From Heterobilharzia americana (lineage: Eukaryota; Platyhelminthes; Trematoda; Strigeidida; Schistosomatidae): a DNA stretch of 64,000 nucleotides. The stretch lies in the NCBI GenBank assembly GCA_944470555.2, contig OX104127.1, positions 56,948,140 through 57,012,139 of the forward strand, read 5' to 3'. A program made the translations under genes and the position numbers. Every line of letters begins with the position of its first letter. Positions within the stretch are counted from its first letter, which is position 1. Under the pieces are notes generated by a model. It ran no database searches. It had not been told where the DNA came from and worked only from the letters and a program-made list of their open reading frames with translations. Below are positions 43,426-55,035 of this stretch, piece by piece.

Positions 43426-44540
43426 ACACATAAGTGAACAATATTGTTTACAATTAGATCCTCTTCAATCTTTACGAAATAACTTCTCCCGTCAGTTGTT
43501 TTATCATCTTTGAATCTAGAAAATATTAGCAACTATCTTGATGGAGAAAACTTTGTAATGTTCTTTAGCTTTTTGTGTTCAGTACAGAGTTTTATTTTAC
43601 AGAATACATCTAAGTTTATACACTGCAGATAACTCGCAGATGACTGGCATATGTTTATGGAAGGAGATTTTCTTGAATATGTTTCGTACTGAGATAAATT
43701 ATTCATGGTTAACTGCTTTCAAAATATGATTATACGTATGCATTACAACTACAATCAATCTTTGGAATCGGGTCTATAAAACACCATTATAAACACTCAA
43801 CTCAATGTCGTTAGGTGTGAAGGTTCAGCGAAGTAACGTGAGCAACGTGTGGTGTAAGAGACAGACTTACGAATGTAAACACAAGTGACAATTTTGATTA
43901 TATCTGACATTCAAAACTCAACCTTAGCGTCTCAACAATTTTACACACCTCAGCGCAGCTCAACTTCCCTGAATGATTGGTTTGAGAGGTACCCCAACGT
44001 TAAGGCCTATGACAAAGACATGCTGAAACAAATGTCATTCACCTTCAGAAGGTTAGTTACACTCAATCTCTTCAAATTGATTCTACAGCAGTGACCGTGC
44101 AAATTAATAAACTGAACTCATTTAACCTTTTGGTTGTATTGGTCATAACCAACTGATAGTCTACAAGATCATCTGCGCTTTGAAAACCCCAACCACTGAT
44201 TTTGGGCATATGGATCTCGGTGACCACGATTTTCGCCAAGCCAACTTGATGGTGCACTGGTTGATAATTAGCGAAGCTGCGAGAAAGCTCACTGTCGTAG
44301 GTAGTTAGGCTTGATGCTTAATTCTTGGTGCAAAAAATATCCCTGGTTTTCACAAGCTGCCGACACCAATCAGACACCCTTCAGCTATGCTATGAAGAGC
44401 TTGTTAACTTTAGCACACTGGTGTGTAACTATGAAGCGGTTCTATGCTTCAGTGCAAGTCATAGTTACTTCCAAAGCAAATATGAAGTTACAGTGTCAAA
44501 ATTTTACCCCTACAATACACGATTAGCTTTAATGAATGAT
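43426..44540. other. Unassigned stretch with two unexplained ORFs
   Basis: Contains ORFs at 43885-44094 (+, 69 codons; 'LNDWFERYPNVKAYDKDMLK') and 44311-44526 (+, 71 codons). Base composition is a little more GC-rich than the neighbours. I cannot match either to a family. They may be a decayed exon or an old element. Confidence 0.3.
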
Positions 44541-47500
44541 ATTATTATTATTAGTCCCTTGTGTTCCTAATGGAACATAGGGATTCACTAGCACGTCTCC
44601 ATTACACTCTCTTCTCTCCAATCTTTTCAACCTGGCTCCACGACAGCCCACAACCTCTCATTTCCCCCTTACACGATCTCCTCCATGTCACCCTCACCAC
44701 GGACACCCAACTCGTCGCTTCCCATGGAGATTCCACTCGAGCAACCGGCCTGACGCGTGATGTCCCCAGTCGGCTTTCTCAGTGTATGACCAATTCAATC
44801 CATCTCTACTTCCTTCCACTGCATATTTGTTGCGTGATAAGTTGTTGGTTGGTTCGTTGTCCAGCCAGAGTTCCTTGTTGCTTATTATTTCTGGCAATCC
44901 ATCTGATCTTCAGTAGCGAGCCAGTGTAGGCAGTTGTTGATGAATGTCTGTAGTTTATTGGAAATCCCTTTCGTAACGCGCCAAGTCTCTCAACCATATA
45001 GAAGCACTGACATGACTGGATTGGTGTTGAAAATCCGGATCTTGTTCACGCTTTATACTGAGCGCAGAAGATCTCCACACTGGTTTCAGGTTAATGCAGG
45101 AAGGCCTGTCTTACTTTTCCGATTCTGACTGCTTTGACATCCTCGTCTGATACTGTGCTGTCTGTAGTTGAAACAGTGCTTCCTAGATAGGTGAAGGAGG
45201 TTACTTCTTTCAAGTTTCTCCCGTTCATGGTGACTGGGGTTTGTTGTTGCTGTTGTTGGTGGTGTGGTATCTTCATCACTTCTGTCTTCTCTATATTCAC
45301 CTGTAGTCCTGTCTTCGCTGCCCTGTCCCTTCTGCCAACTTGTTAGTTTTCGCCTGTAGATCTTCAAGTTTATGCGACATCAGACACAAGTCATCGGCAG
45401 CGAAATCCAGATCTTCTAGGTTCTTTTCCTCAGTCCAGCGTATCCCCCTCTTCTCACAGCCCTCCACTGTTTGTTGCATAATCCAGTCCAGTTGACCACA
45501 ATCAGGAATATCATGGGGGATAGTAGGCAACCTTGTTTCAATCCTGTCTTCACTTCACTTCAGTGGCATCACTGAGCTTCCCATTGTGAATTACTTGGCC
45601 AGCATGTGGCATCTTCATATAGTTGTTGAATGAGGCGGATATATGTTTGCGGTACACCGTAGTAATGAAGCAGTTTCCAAATTACTTCTCGGTCGACGCT
45701 GTCAAAGGCCTTCTCAAAGTCGATGAAGTTGAGGTAAGATAGAGAGTTGAGTGCCATTCTATACTCTGTTCTATGATGATGCGAAGTGCTCCAATTTGGT
45801 TCGCACATGATTTGTACTTCCTGAAGCCTGCCTGTCTGTTCCGGTCGTAGTTTTGAATCCAGTGCATGCTTTAGCCTCTCCAGGATGATGTGGCTTAATA
45901 TTTTGCTTGCTTTGAGTGGACAGGAGAGTGATTCCGCACCAGTTCTTGCAAACACTGAGGTCTCCCTTCTTCGTCAGTTTGACAAGGTAACCCTTCTTCC
46001 AATCAACAGGCAGGTACCTTCTCTTCCTTCCACACCTTCTGCAATAGTGGTGTGGTGTGAGCACGTCCGCTGTTGTCTCTGCGTCTGTTCTGAGTGCTTC
46101 TGGCGTGATCCCATCTGGTCCTGCTGCTTTCCCACATTTCTGTAGCTTTATGGCATTCGGAACTTCTATTTTTGTTGGAGGATTTATGTTCACTTGTGGT
46201 TCAGCGGCTGCAGGTGGTATTTCTGGACGAAGTATAGGTGGTGGTCGATTCAAAAGCTTCTTGAAGTGGTCGGCCAGCCATTGTTTCCTTTGTTTCTCTT
46301 CTTTCATAATTAAATTCCCGTCATCATTGTTTATTAGCTTCGTCTGCGTTGATCTCTTCCCTCCCAGATAGTAACCTGGTTATTTGATACAATATTGTCA
46401 GGTCTCTGTCTCTCCTACCTGCAGCCTGTTCTGCTTCACTTGCCAGTGTTTCGTAGAAGTGTCTTTTGTCTTTCCACCCACTCTTCTTCACTTCTTTGTC
46501 CAGTGTAGTATTTTATACATTGTACTCAGTTCCTCTTGTCGTTGTGCATCCTTGCACTGGTTTATCTTCTGCTTCACCATCCTCCTCTTCTCCCCTCTAT
46601 CAGCTACCAGGTATCCGTCGAGATCCATTCCTTATCTTCTTTCTCCTTCCTTCCTAATACGCTTGTGCAGGTTTCTTTCCACATCTCTTTCAAAGACTTC
46701 CAGTCTTCTTCCACACAGCTTTCTTCAGGAATGTTCCTCGATATCTCCCATTTTGTCTTGATGGCTGACTGAAGTGAAGATCTCCTTTGTAGTTTCATCC
46801 TTCAGTTTCCGAGTGTTGTACTTGAACTGAGGTCTATCACCAGCTTCCTTGAAGGCTTTCAACTTGATTTGGAAGGTAGGTTGCTTGCACTAGACAGTGA
46901 GTGGTATGAACCTACATCTGCTCCTCTTCTTGACCTTGTGTCAAGTAGGCTGACTGCGTCTCCATTTTCTTGAGATTGAGATGAAGTCGATTTGATTTTT
47001 AGTGTGTCCTGGTGTCTGGTGAAATCCATGTCACTCGCTTTGTGGATATCCTTGTACTTGAACACACTGCCTCACTGCAATCACCAAATCGTCGAATACA
47101 CAGAATTCTGCAAACAATTCTCCATTCTCGTTCATCACCTCACCGAGCGATTCTCCACCCATGGTTAGTTCTCTTCCTGTGTTGTCCCCTCCCAGTTTCG
47201 CATTCATGTCGCCCATTAGAATTTTGATATCGCCAACTTGAGTGGTGTCTTGTCCAGTGTTGATTGAATTTGTCTGTAGAATTCCTCCTCCTTCTCTTGC
47301 TCTGCATTATTTGTAGGTGCACAGCATAGCATTGTATGATTGTGATTTTCCTTCCTTCTGAGTTGAATCTTGCTGTCGTGATCCTGGTCGTGGTGGAGAT
47401 CGGCTCCCACTGCATGACAGTGAGCCTTCGATGCTCTTGGGGACATCATGATAGCCACTCCAAAACTGAGTGCGGTCGCGGTTGTCGTCTGGGTGACAAT

Positions 47501-47927
47501 ATCGGAGTAGATTATTGATTCTGCGGTTGACAGTTTCGAGAGTCCACTCCCATTCCATCTGCTTTCGCAAATTCCAAGCACTTCAATGGTATACCTTCTC
47601 ATCTCTTTTGCAATCTGGGCTGCCTTGTTGGGTTCAAACGTCGCACGGACATTGCATGTCCCCACGTTTACTTTCGCTTTCATCGAGAGAAGACACATCG
47701 GCCAATTGGTTTCCCGAAGGCAGGCCTTCACCAACTGGCGTCATTTCGCCTCTCCGATTCCAGCAAGGAATAATTTTATTATTATTTTTTATATTTCGTT
47801 TGTGCTTTAAAGTTTGTTTAGCGGTTAGATTTGTTTTCCGGTCAAGGGTTGCTAGCCCTATGCCCAACCTTCCCTCTTTACCCGGGCTTAGGACAGGCTA
47901 GTAACTAGTAAACTAGTTAACCAGGCG
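44541..47927 (-). pseudogene. RTE-A, near full-length: APE endonuclease, RT, 3' tail
   Basis: The reference copy, about 3.39 kb on the minus strand, from the 5' terminus 'actagttaaccaggcg' (47927) to the (TAA)n tail (44541-44553). Endonuclease: 47734-47216 has 'VGTCNVRATFEPNKAAQIAK' (normally GTWNVR), then 'EVLGICESRWNGSG'; 47216-47031 has GDMNAKLGGDNTGRE; 46930-46900 has GADVGSYHSL, a decayed SDHxxV box. A linker follows. RT: 46307-45771 has 'CGKAAGPDGITPEALR' and 'WKKGYLVKLTKKGDLSVCKN'; 45955-45569 has 'FIDFEKAFDSVDREVIWKLL'; 45530-45297 has LDFAADDLCLMS, the FADD box with one extra alanine. 45300-45091 has MNGRNLKEVTSFTYLG. Stops and shifts in every domain make it inactive. The order matches RTE-clade elements (APE, RT, no RNase H seen). 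A possible target duplication is 'taatgaat' at 44530-44537 and 47935-47942 (weak). Confidence 0.85.
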
Positions 47928-48615
47928 AAGTTAATAATGAATAATATAGTTTCATACAAATGAGGTGAAATCGATGGATACATCATGAATATAAGATGGG
48001 GAGGTAGGCGTTTCCCTTCTTCCTATGTTAGACAAATTGAATACTGTTCTCGTAAGTGTTTTGCAAACAGACTCAATGTACAATCAATCAGCTCTACAGT
48101 AGTAAATAAACTGCGAAATGCCATTTGGGGGTCATCGTTAACTAATATCTCTTACGTGTGTTGCAAACACAAGATGCAATTTAAATCAGTCGATGAACCT
48201 GAGAAGGACGGTTTCACTTGAAATGATTACTAAAATACTCAACATCCATTGAATGAAAAATCAGAAGAGTTCAAACTATGCAGACACCATGTGAAGATTG
48301 GGTAGATTTCGTACCATGAACTTTCAAAGTTTGTGATAAAGCTGTTGGAGACACTAATCCACTGTCTGAAGTACTGAAGCGTCTAGGCTCATTTTTTCGA
48401 TATCATTTTTGAAATATAATGCGTTTTCATAACTATTCCAAAAGCGAACAGTCTCAGTCCTAAATATTTAAATATATACTACTGATGAAGGTGGACAAAT
48501 ACGAAACCAAAACTAATTACACTTCTTCAGTTTATCTTTGAATATTCAGTAGCACTGGCTAAATGAGTTACCCCGAAACTGTTTGGAAATCAAAGTGTCA
48601 CCTCCACACTTCAAT
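47928..48615. other. Stretch with no recognisable element
   Basis: One 78-codon ORF at 47985-48221 (+) without a recognised domain; otherwise AT-rich and empty to my reading. Confidence 0.4.
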
Positions 48616-48619
48616 TTAT

Positions 48620-49635
48620 GATCACTATAGAGATCCTTACAGCAAACCGTGAGGAACTGTGAGAAGATGGGCATACACTGGCTGGACCGATGAAAAGATC
48701 ACACAAGAACATTTGGATTTCGCCACCAATCATGATTTATGTCTAATGTCTTGTCAAACAAACTCGAATATCTACAGGTGAAAACTAACAAGTTGACAGA
48801 AGAGGCGTTGCAGCGAAGGAAGATGGGACTCCAAGTGAATGTAGAGAGAGAGGATGGAGATGATGAAAATACCCAACCAACAACAGCATCAACAACAAGA
48901 GGTACCAATCAGCATAAATGGGAGAAACCTAGATGAAGTAGTCTCTTTCACCTACATCTATCCAGGCTATGAGCATCCTTTCAACTACAAGCAGCAGCAT
49001 AGGCACATAAGACGATGTCAAAGCAGTCAGGATAGGAAAGACAGCAATACAGGCATTTTACTTAATCTGAAATAATCATTGTGGAGTTCTACTGCACTCC
49101 ACTCCACTCAACATGAAACGTGAACAACATCCGGATTTTCAACACCAATCCAGTCAAGTAAATCAGTGTTTCTATATGGTTCATTTACACAGTTGGCGCA
49201 TTACGGAGAGCATTTACAACGAACTACAGCTACCGCCCACGCTGGCTCGATACTGATGATGAGATGACCAGAATAATAAGAATAAGCAACAAAGAACTCT
49301 GACTGGCTAGCAGCGAACCAACGAAGCGAGAACCTATCACCCAACACATATGCAGGAGAAGAAAGTGGAGATGGATTGGATTGTACATGCAGTGAGAAAG
49401 CCGACTGTGGACATCACGTGTCAGGCCAGGCCATCGAGTGTAATGCAAAGGTGAAACGATGAGTTTTGTGTTGTAGGTGAGGGTGAGATTGAGGAGATGA
49501 TGTGAGGAATAAATGAAAGCTACTGGGTAGTTGTGGAGTGAGGTTGAAAAGACTGGAGAGAAGAGAGTGGAATGGAGGCGTGCTACTGAATGTGTATGTT
49601 CCACAAGGAACCCGAGGGAAAGTGTTATAATTATA
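48620..49635 (+). pseudogene. RTE-A copy, catalytic box region to 3' end
   Basis: Plus-strand counterpart of 42328-43425. 48739-48936 encodes 'MSNVLSNKLEYLQVKTNKLT' and 48854-49075 encodes PISINGRNLDEVVSFTY. The block 'aacaacatccggattttcaa' is at 49123-49142. The end is 'aaggaacccgagggaaagtg' near 49625. The FADD box is decayed and the 5' part is missing. Confidence 0.75.
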
Positions 49636-49639
49636 GAGA

Positions 49640-50180
49640 TTGAGTACCTCTACAGTATTCATACCAAAAGGGTAAACGGGATGATGTAGACATGAGGTTT
49701 TAGACACGTAAAAGATTCTATTTTCATTCGAAATAAAGCAATGAGATGCTGTTGGATACATTCACAAGAACACAGTCTTAACTTTGATCTGAGTATGGTC
49801 AACAATTGGTTATCGATACGTGCTCCAGTTAAAACATCACTGTGGTAAATCAAACAAGGGATTTTAATATACAGGATAAAATTTCAGAATGCTTTTAAGG
49901 ATTGTTAATAACTTTCGAATTATACGCAACCTGGTTACTGAAGGATACTAGGAAGTCTGTCTCTACCTCCATTTCTCAATATGTCGTAGACTTTAAATTT
50001 CCAACTCCTCCAGAAAGTTTGACCAAACTGTTGAAAATGGTGAAAGGATTAGAAACTTAAATATTATCGAAGAATTAGCAGTCCACAGCTTCAAAAGAAA
50101 CATGTGTACAAACGTTCCCTTTACCATTGTCTCAAATAGATACACTGAACTGTTCATAATCTGTCTTGTTGTTTTATTCA
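49640..50180. other. Stretch with no recognisable element
   Basis: Short ORFs only; nothing matched. Confidence 0.4.
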
Positions 50181-50535
50181 CAAGTATATTTATTTATTTA
50201 TTGCAAGATATTAAAAAACTTAGCTACGTCTAAATTGGTAGATTCTACCTAGGCAGGCAAGGAATCGAGAAAAAAGCCCAGCCATAGCTATGCATACGAT
50301 TACTTACAACCACACAGTAGGATAGGACAGGATGAAAAATCTTAAAACTAACATAACAGGGTGTAGGGAGAGATAGATAACTGAATCTTTGTTTATCGAA
50401 TTAACACCTAACATATGCAACAACAGGAATGTCTCAGCATCTGTTCCGGATATATGGAAAATCTTATTACCCATCTGACAAACAGATGAGGAGATTAGCA
50501 TTGTATAAAGGATATCTGAAAGTTGTTTAGTTGTC
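50180..50535 (+). mobile_element. PLE UTR fragment, plus strand
   Basis: 50270-50330 ('aaaaaagcccagccatagctatgcatacgat') matches the UTR block at 26757-26820, and 50445-50500 matches the inverse of 3360-3420. It lies inverted to the PLE piece that follows. Confidence 0.5.
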
Positions 50536-50574
50536 ATGATATGATATGGGCGTTGATTAGCCGAACAAGGATTC

Positions 50575-50835
50575 AGTAATCACTTTCTCTCTTTCTATCT
50601 TCACCTAATTATATTGGACATGAGTACAATGGTTTTGTCCCACCCACCCAATTGTATGGTTGTGTGTTAATCCATCCATTGCAATAGCCGAATAACTTTC
50701 TAGATTATTGATCTTATTGGGGTATATCATAGTATATTTAACTAAATTCCTATGTTCTGCTATTCTAAGTGATCCCAACCGGTTAGTTTCATCTCTATAC
50801 TTGAACTCGCAGTCATTACATTGAATTTAAATTGT
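50575..50835 (-). pseudogene. PLE GIY-YIG fragment (downstream part of a split copy)
   Basis: Minus strand encodes 'QCNDCEFKYRDETNRLGSLR' followed by IAEHRN, the GIY-YIG domain start (compare 3700-3600), and then the UTR. The upstream part of the same domain is at 52055-52500; an RTE-A copy lies between them. Confidence 0.75.
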
Positions 50836-50839
50836 ATTT

Positions 50840-52050
50840 TATGATTAGTTGTCCCTTGTATTTCTAGTGGAAAATGGGGCTTCAGTAAAACGTCACCATT
50901 TCACTCTCTTCTCTCTAGTCTTTTCAACATGGCTTCACGACTGTTCACAAACTTCCACTTCTTCCTCACACAAAATCCTCCATGTCACCCTCACCTCCGA
51001 CGCCAAACTCGTCGTTTCCCATACGGGTTCCACTCGACAGCCTAACGCATGGTGTCACCTAACGGTCTTCTCAGTGTAAGTACAATCCAGTCCATCTACA
51101 CTCTCTCCTGCATATTTGTTGGGAGATAGGTTCTTGGTTGGTTCGTTGTGGAGCCAGCCACAGTTCCGTCTTGTTTATTCTTATGATTCTGGCCATTTGA
51201 TGTTGAGTGTCAATATCGAGTGTGGGTAGGCGGCAGCTGTTGATGTGATACATATCCGCAGTTTGTTGGAAATACTTTTCGTAACACGCCAATACATTCA
51301 GCCATCACATAGAAGTACTGACTTACTTGACTGAATTGATGTTGAAAATCCGGATGTTGTTCATGCATTATGTTAAGTGAAGTGCAATAGATCTCTACAT
51401 TAATTTCAGATTAATGGAGGCCTGTTTTTCTGTCTTTCAGGATCGCCTGGTTGCTTTGACATCCTCATCTGTGCTTGTGCCGCTTCCTGTATTTGAAATG
51501 TTGCTCCCAAGTTGGTAGGCGAAAAAGACTACTCCCTTAAGAGTTCTCCTATTGATAGCGATTATTGCTTGTTGTTGTTGGTTGGGTATCTCCATCACCT
51601 CCGTCTTCTCTACGCTCACCTGAAGGAAGTCCCGTCTTCCTTCACGGCCTCTCCTCTTCTCACAACTAGTTGGTCTTCGCATGAAGGTCTCCCAGCTTGT
51701 GAGACAAGACTCTAGACAGATCATCATCGGGGAAATTCAAATCGTTTACTGGGGTCTTTTCATCGGTCAAACGGTATATGTCCATATCCCCACAGCTCCT
51801 CACAGTTGTCTGTAGCATGATCCAGTACAGTACAGTTCAGTCGAGTCAACAACAATCACGAAGATGACCGGTGGTATTAGGCGGCAACCCTGTCGTATTC
51901 CTTCCTGTCTTTACTTCACTTCACTTCGAAGGCATCACTGAGCTGAGGTTTACATTATGAATCACTTGGCATGTGGTATCATGATCATTATATAGCTGGT
52001 GTTGAATGAGGTTGAAAAGGTTTGTGGCACTCCGTAGTGACATGGAAGTT
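50840..52050 (-). pseudogene. RTE-A copy inserted into a PLE
   Basis: Minus strand from the RT region near 52045 ('tttgtggcactccgtagtg') through 51770-51710 ('NDLNFPDDDLSRVL', a decayed FADD region) and 51727-51437 ('VSVEKTEVMEIPNQQQQAII', then RRTLKGVVFFAY) to the 3' end at 50845. It interrupts the PLE GIY-YIG coding region between the residues NNLIY (52060) and QCNDC (50830). Confidence 0.75.
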
Positions 52051-52054
52051 AATA

Positions 52055-52500
52055 GATTAGATTATTTTGCTTATTTGGTTCTATCGGATCCTTAAGCCAG
52101 CTGACAAAGCTTATCTCTGTGTTAGTTTGTAGGTTTAAATGTCATTTTTATTCTAGCTTTGTTAAGAATCCTATATAAAGTTTCCGGTATACCTTCTTTA
52201 TAGGGTAACACAATTGAGGCTTTGAATTCGTTTCTACTCGTGTTACTGTTATTACTTTGTTTTTCTGTGTTCGTACAGGTTTCTTAGTAAACTGTAGAGG
52301 ATAGTTATTAAGTATTAATGCTTCTCTTATGTGCTTTAGTTCCTTGTTTAGGTCCTTGCACTGACTGACCAGTCAGTTTTATAGCTCCATCATTTAGACA
52401 TTTGGCTAAACCCTCCTTAACTAACATTGGATGAGATAACTTGAAGTCTTATCTCAAGGGAGAAGTATTAAACCATCTTTAAAAAGGGTTCATCTCTTCA
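52055..52500 (-). pseudogene. PLE linker and GIY-YIG start (upstream part of a split copy)
   Basis: Minus strand near 52230-52060 encodes 'RNEFKASIVLPYKEGIPETL', then ILNKARIKMTFKPTN and, at the very end, 'KQNNLIY', collinear with 3900-3680 (-). 52500-52400 is the thumb/linker, including the 'DFKLSHPMLVKEGLAKCLN'-type segment. Confidence 0.72.
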
Positions 52501-53280
52501 TTGGCCTATAGACAGACAAGCTATTGACTTGACTTGTATAACGACTTGATACTTACAAAGAAAATATTTACAGCCACTCAGAAATGAACTGTATTACTGT
52601 TTCACATCACAACTCTGAAGTAATATGCATTCATGGATGTCCATCGAAGATGGTGTACTATAAAGGGTGACGCTACACGGAAAACGAGCAAGAATAATCA
52701 GATGTGAACTGAATCCTTTTTAGCTATCAGCTAATAAATCACGTGTTACTGGTGAGAAATGAACGACACGATTTCGATTCCATAAAGAGACAGCTGCGTG
52801 GAACTTTTTTTCAAATGGATACTCTGTTGTTGTTTTTATTGGTTATAATCGAAACCAGACTTACGCCTAATATGGTAAACAAACTATGTGTATTTTGTAG
52901 ACTTCAGGATCAAAATTTCACCTGATAGAGTTGAATAGGTTGAGCATTGGGTAGTTGAATTACAAATGAAATATATTTTGTGAAATTCTAATGAAGTAGG
53001 AAAAAAAAATAGATTTTTGATGTTTCACAACTTCATGGAAATCGCTACTTCAGAGAATAAAACCCGGTACAAGTTATCGTTAGTTTAAATAGTAAAATGT
53101 GACGAATCAAATCACATTATCGTCTATACATGATGAACATATGAACGTGAATATCATCGTTGTGTGCTGGTCAAGAAGCGTTTACAATTTGTCTTTGTTT
53201 ATCAGTTAATTAGTCTGGAGTTCAAGGTGATATGAATATGTGTACATGTTACTGGATATGAAAGTGTAAGAATAAATATA
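52501..53280. other. Stretch with no recognisable element
   Basis: AT-rich; 60-codon ORF at 52743-52925 without a domain. Confidence 0.4.
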
Positions 53281-53285
53281 TAATA

Positions 53286-53515
53286 CGGATTTAGAAGTAG
53301 TATTCATCATAAACTGATATCAGTTGGGGAACCATTGAAAATCTGAAAGCACTGGACAGCTGTTTCGTCCTAGTATGTGACTCTTCAGCAGTACGCACCC
53401 ACGACCAGGCTAGGAATCGAACTCAGCACCTTCAGGTTTCACGTCGAACATGTTAACCATTCAGTCCATGATGAATCCTACTTCTAAATTAAAAATCCTC
53501 ATTCATCTCAGAATT
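53286..53515 (-). mobile_element. SINE-2 copy with intact-looking hammerhead, flanked by inverted tail repeats
   Basis: Minus strand: partial head with B-box-like sequence (53423-53410), ribozyme at 53346-53397, tail to 53286. At the other end, 53466-53490 carries a plus-strand copy of the same tail ('ccatgatgaatcctacttct'), so the element has inverted tail repeats at both ends. Confidence 0.7.
53346..53397 (-). ncRNA. Hammerhead ribozyme, SINE-2 type, core intact
   Basis: Minus strand. Core CUGAAGA (53388-53382). Stem II is GUCACAUACUAGGAC with three outer pairs. GAAA follows. Stem III comes from the palindrome ACAGCUGU, with the cleavage segment GUC (C17 at 53355). Stem I is GUACUG with CAGUGC (six pairs, one G-U). 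All invariant core residues are present. This is the minimal type-I layout known from Sm-alpha and PLE hammerheads. Activity is inferred, and the very short stem III may need dimers. Confidence 0.75.
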
Positions 53516-53519
53516 ACAT

Positions 53520-53900
53520 TACTGTATAGTGCTCATTAGTGACTTCCTTCCAGATGGATATCATGGAGCTCTAATGAGAAGCCGTTACCTGTGGGATCAA
53601 CTGGTCTGAACTGAAGTGGATGCTAACCGAAGACCTTGGGTGATAGTCGCGCTATATCATCGTGAATTGACAGAAGTTGGAAACCGACACAGTGGCTGGA
53701 TGGTTAACGCGTTCACCGTGAAACCTGAAGGTCTTGAGTTCTATCCGTAACCGGGTCGTGGGTACGTACTGCTGAGGTGTCCCATAGTGGGACGAGACAG
53801 CTAGCTGTCCAGTGCTCCCAGATTTCCAATGGTTCCCCAACTAATGTCAGTCCATGATGAATACTACTTCTAAATAATAATCCTCATTCATCTCAAAAAT
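53520..53900 (+). mobile_element. SINE-2 full-length copy, hammerhead degenerate
   Basis: The head at 53540-53690 matches 62530-62390 (-). A-box-like 'cagtggctggatggttaacg' is at 53690, B-box-like 'gagttctatcc' at 53735, the ribozyme at 53762-53815 and the tail to ~53895. The core is CUGAGGU and GAAA is GAGA, so two invariant positions are changed. Confidence 0.7.
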
Positions 53901-53934
53901 AAATAATATGGATGACAAATTCGGTTTGTTCGTG

Positions 53935-53990
53935 TGTATGTCATATGTTCCACTACGAAACCCAAGCGAAAGATTATAATATGATGATAT
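53935..53990 (+). mobile_element. RTE-A 3' scrap
   Basis: Only the last ~55 bases: 'gttccactacgaaacccaag', then gcgaaag and an AT-rich tail. Confidence 0.5.
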
Positions 53991-54067
53991 ATCTACTTTC
54001 GCAGTGAAATACTCCATTCAATGAAGAGTTTTTATTTATTTTCTAGTCAACTAAAGACAGAAAGGAG

Positions 54068-54080
54068 TGGCCATCATCAC

Positions 54081-54115
<35 letters not shown>

Positions 54116-54118
54116 CTT
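54068..54118. repeat. (CAT)n microsatellite
   Basis: About 15 CAT/ATC units with one or two interruptions. Confidence 0.9.
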
Positions 54119-54309
54119 TTTATTCTAATTATTGCCTCTACTTTGATGTGAATTCATGTGGAATGCTTTTCAGTAGATCGGTGTAATTACATGGTATTCT
54201 GATTAATCAATTGCATTTAGTAAAACTATTATGCCTATAAGTAGTTTAGATAAACAGAGATGAATTAGTAATATAAATCGCCTATTAATTTAAGAAAACA
54301 ACTTAGTGT

Positions 54310-54760
54310 CTTTCACTGTCTTACTAATACGCAGAAATTGGAAAAAAGTAAGAGGTAAAAGAAGTGCTAAACATACAGAAGAAAACTTACTACTGAATGA
54401 CAATATAAGTAGCATTAAGCCACATCAATGTATAGATACCAGTTTACTTGCTCTTGTGGAGCTGAGTACATCGACTGTACCATGCGTCGGTTTGTAAAAC
54501 TTGTCCGTGAACACTATTCAGCCTGACTTACAACCGGAGAACGAAAATGCATCTTCAATTCGATAACAGAACACCTCATGAACTCAAGCCACTTAGCTCC
54601 TTTCGACAGCTCATTCAAAATTCTCTACACGGTTCCATCAAACCACTCAAGGGGAGTAAAATCAAAGCATCTGCCTGTAGCTGAAGTATTAGCCATCCAG
54701 AAGTTCAAACTAGCGTTATGCATGTAAAAAAGGTACGTCCAACCTTTATCTTTGCCATGG
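54310..54760 (+). pseudogene. PLE GIY-YIG domain fragment
   Basis: Plus strand at about 54430-54720 encodes 'FTCSCGAEYIDCTMRRFVKL' followed by REHY, the GIY-YIG start with EYID for EYIG. Then come 'RKCIFNSITEHLMNSSHLAP', 'SFKILYTVPSNHSRGVKSKH' and LPVAEVLAIQKFKLALCM. It is the least decayed GIY-YIG copy by eye, with one stop after REHYSA. RT is missing. Confidence 0.78.
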
Positions 54761-54799
54761 CCATCATAAAGCCTTGTCTGCCACAGATTTATTTTGTAT

Positions 54800-55035
54800 C
54801 AAGTTGAACCTGCATTACGTAGTTACAATCCTATTTTCATGATCCCCTGTTTATTCTCATACTCTGTCATAGGTTTATCCGGTATTACATAATCGCGATT
54901 TTATCTCCATAACCCTTCGTTCAGTCTCCTACTTTGCCATGCATTCATCCTGTATTACGTAATTACACTTAGTTTCATAGTCCACTGTCTATTTTCCCAC
55001 TCTAACACACAAATGTGTATTAATTAATTTCCTTT
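54800..55035. repeat. Degenerate ~70-bp tandem repeat
   Basis: 'tgcattacgta', 'ggtattacata' and 'tgtattacgta' start at 54811, 54881 and 54951, exactly 70 bases apart. Each is followed by 'aat.../tttcat.../...ctgt/...ttctc/...act.tg'. A fourth, partial start is near 55016. It lies just downstream of the PLE GIY-YIG fragment and may be that element's 3' UTR. Confidence 0.65.

Noticed and set aside
54068..54118. CRISPR-like or regulatory repeat
   Set aside because: It is a plain trinucleotide microsatellite in a eukaryotic genome.
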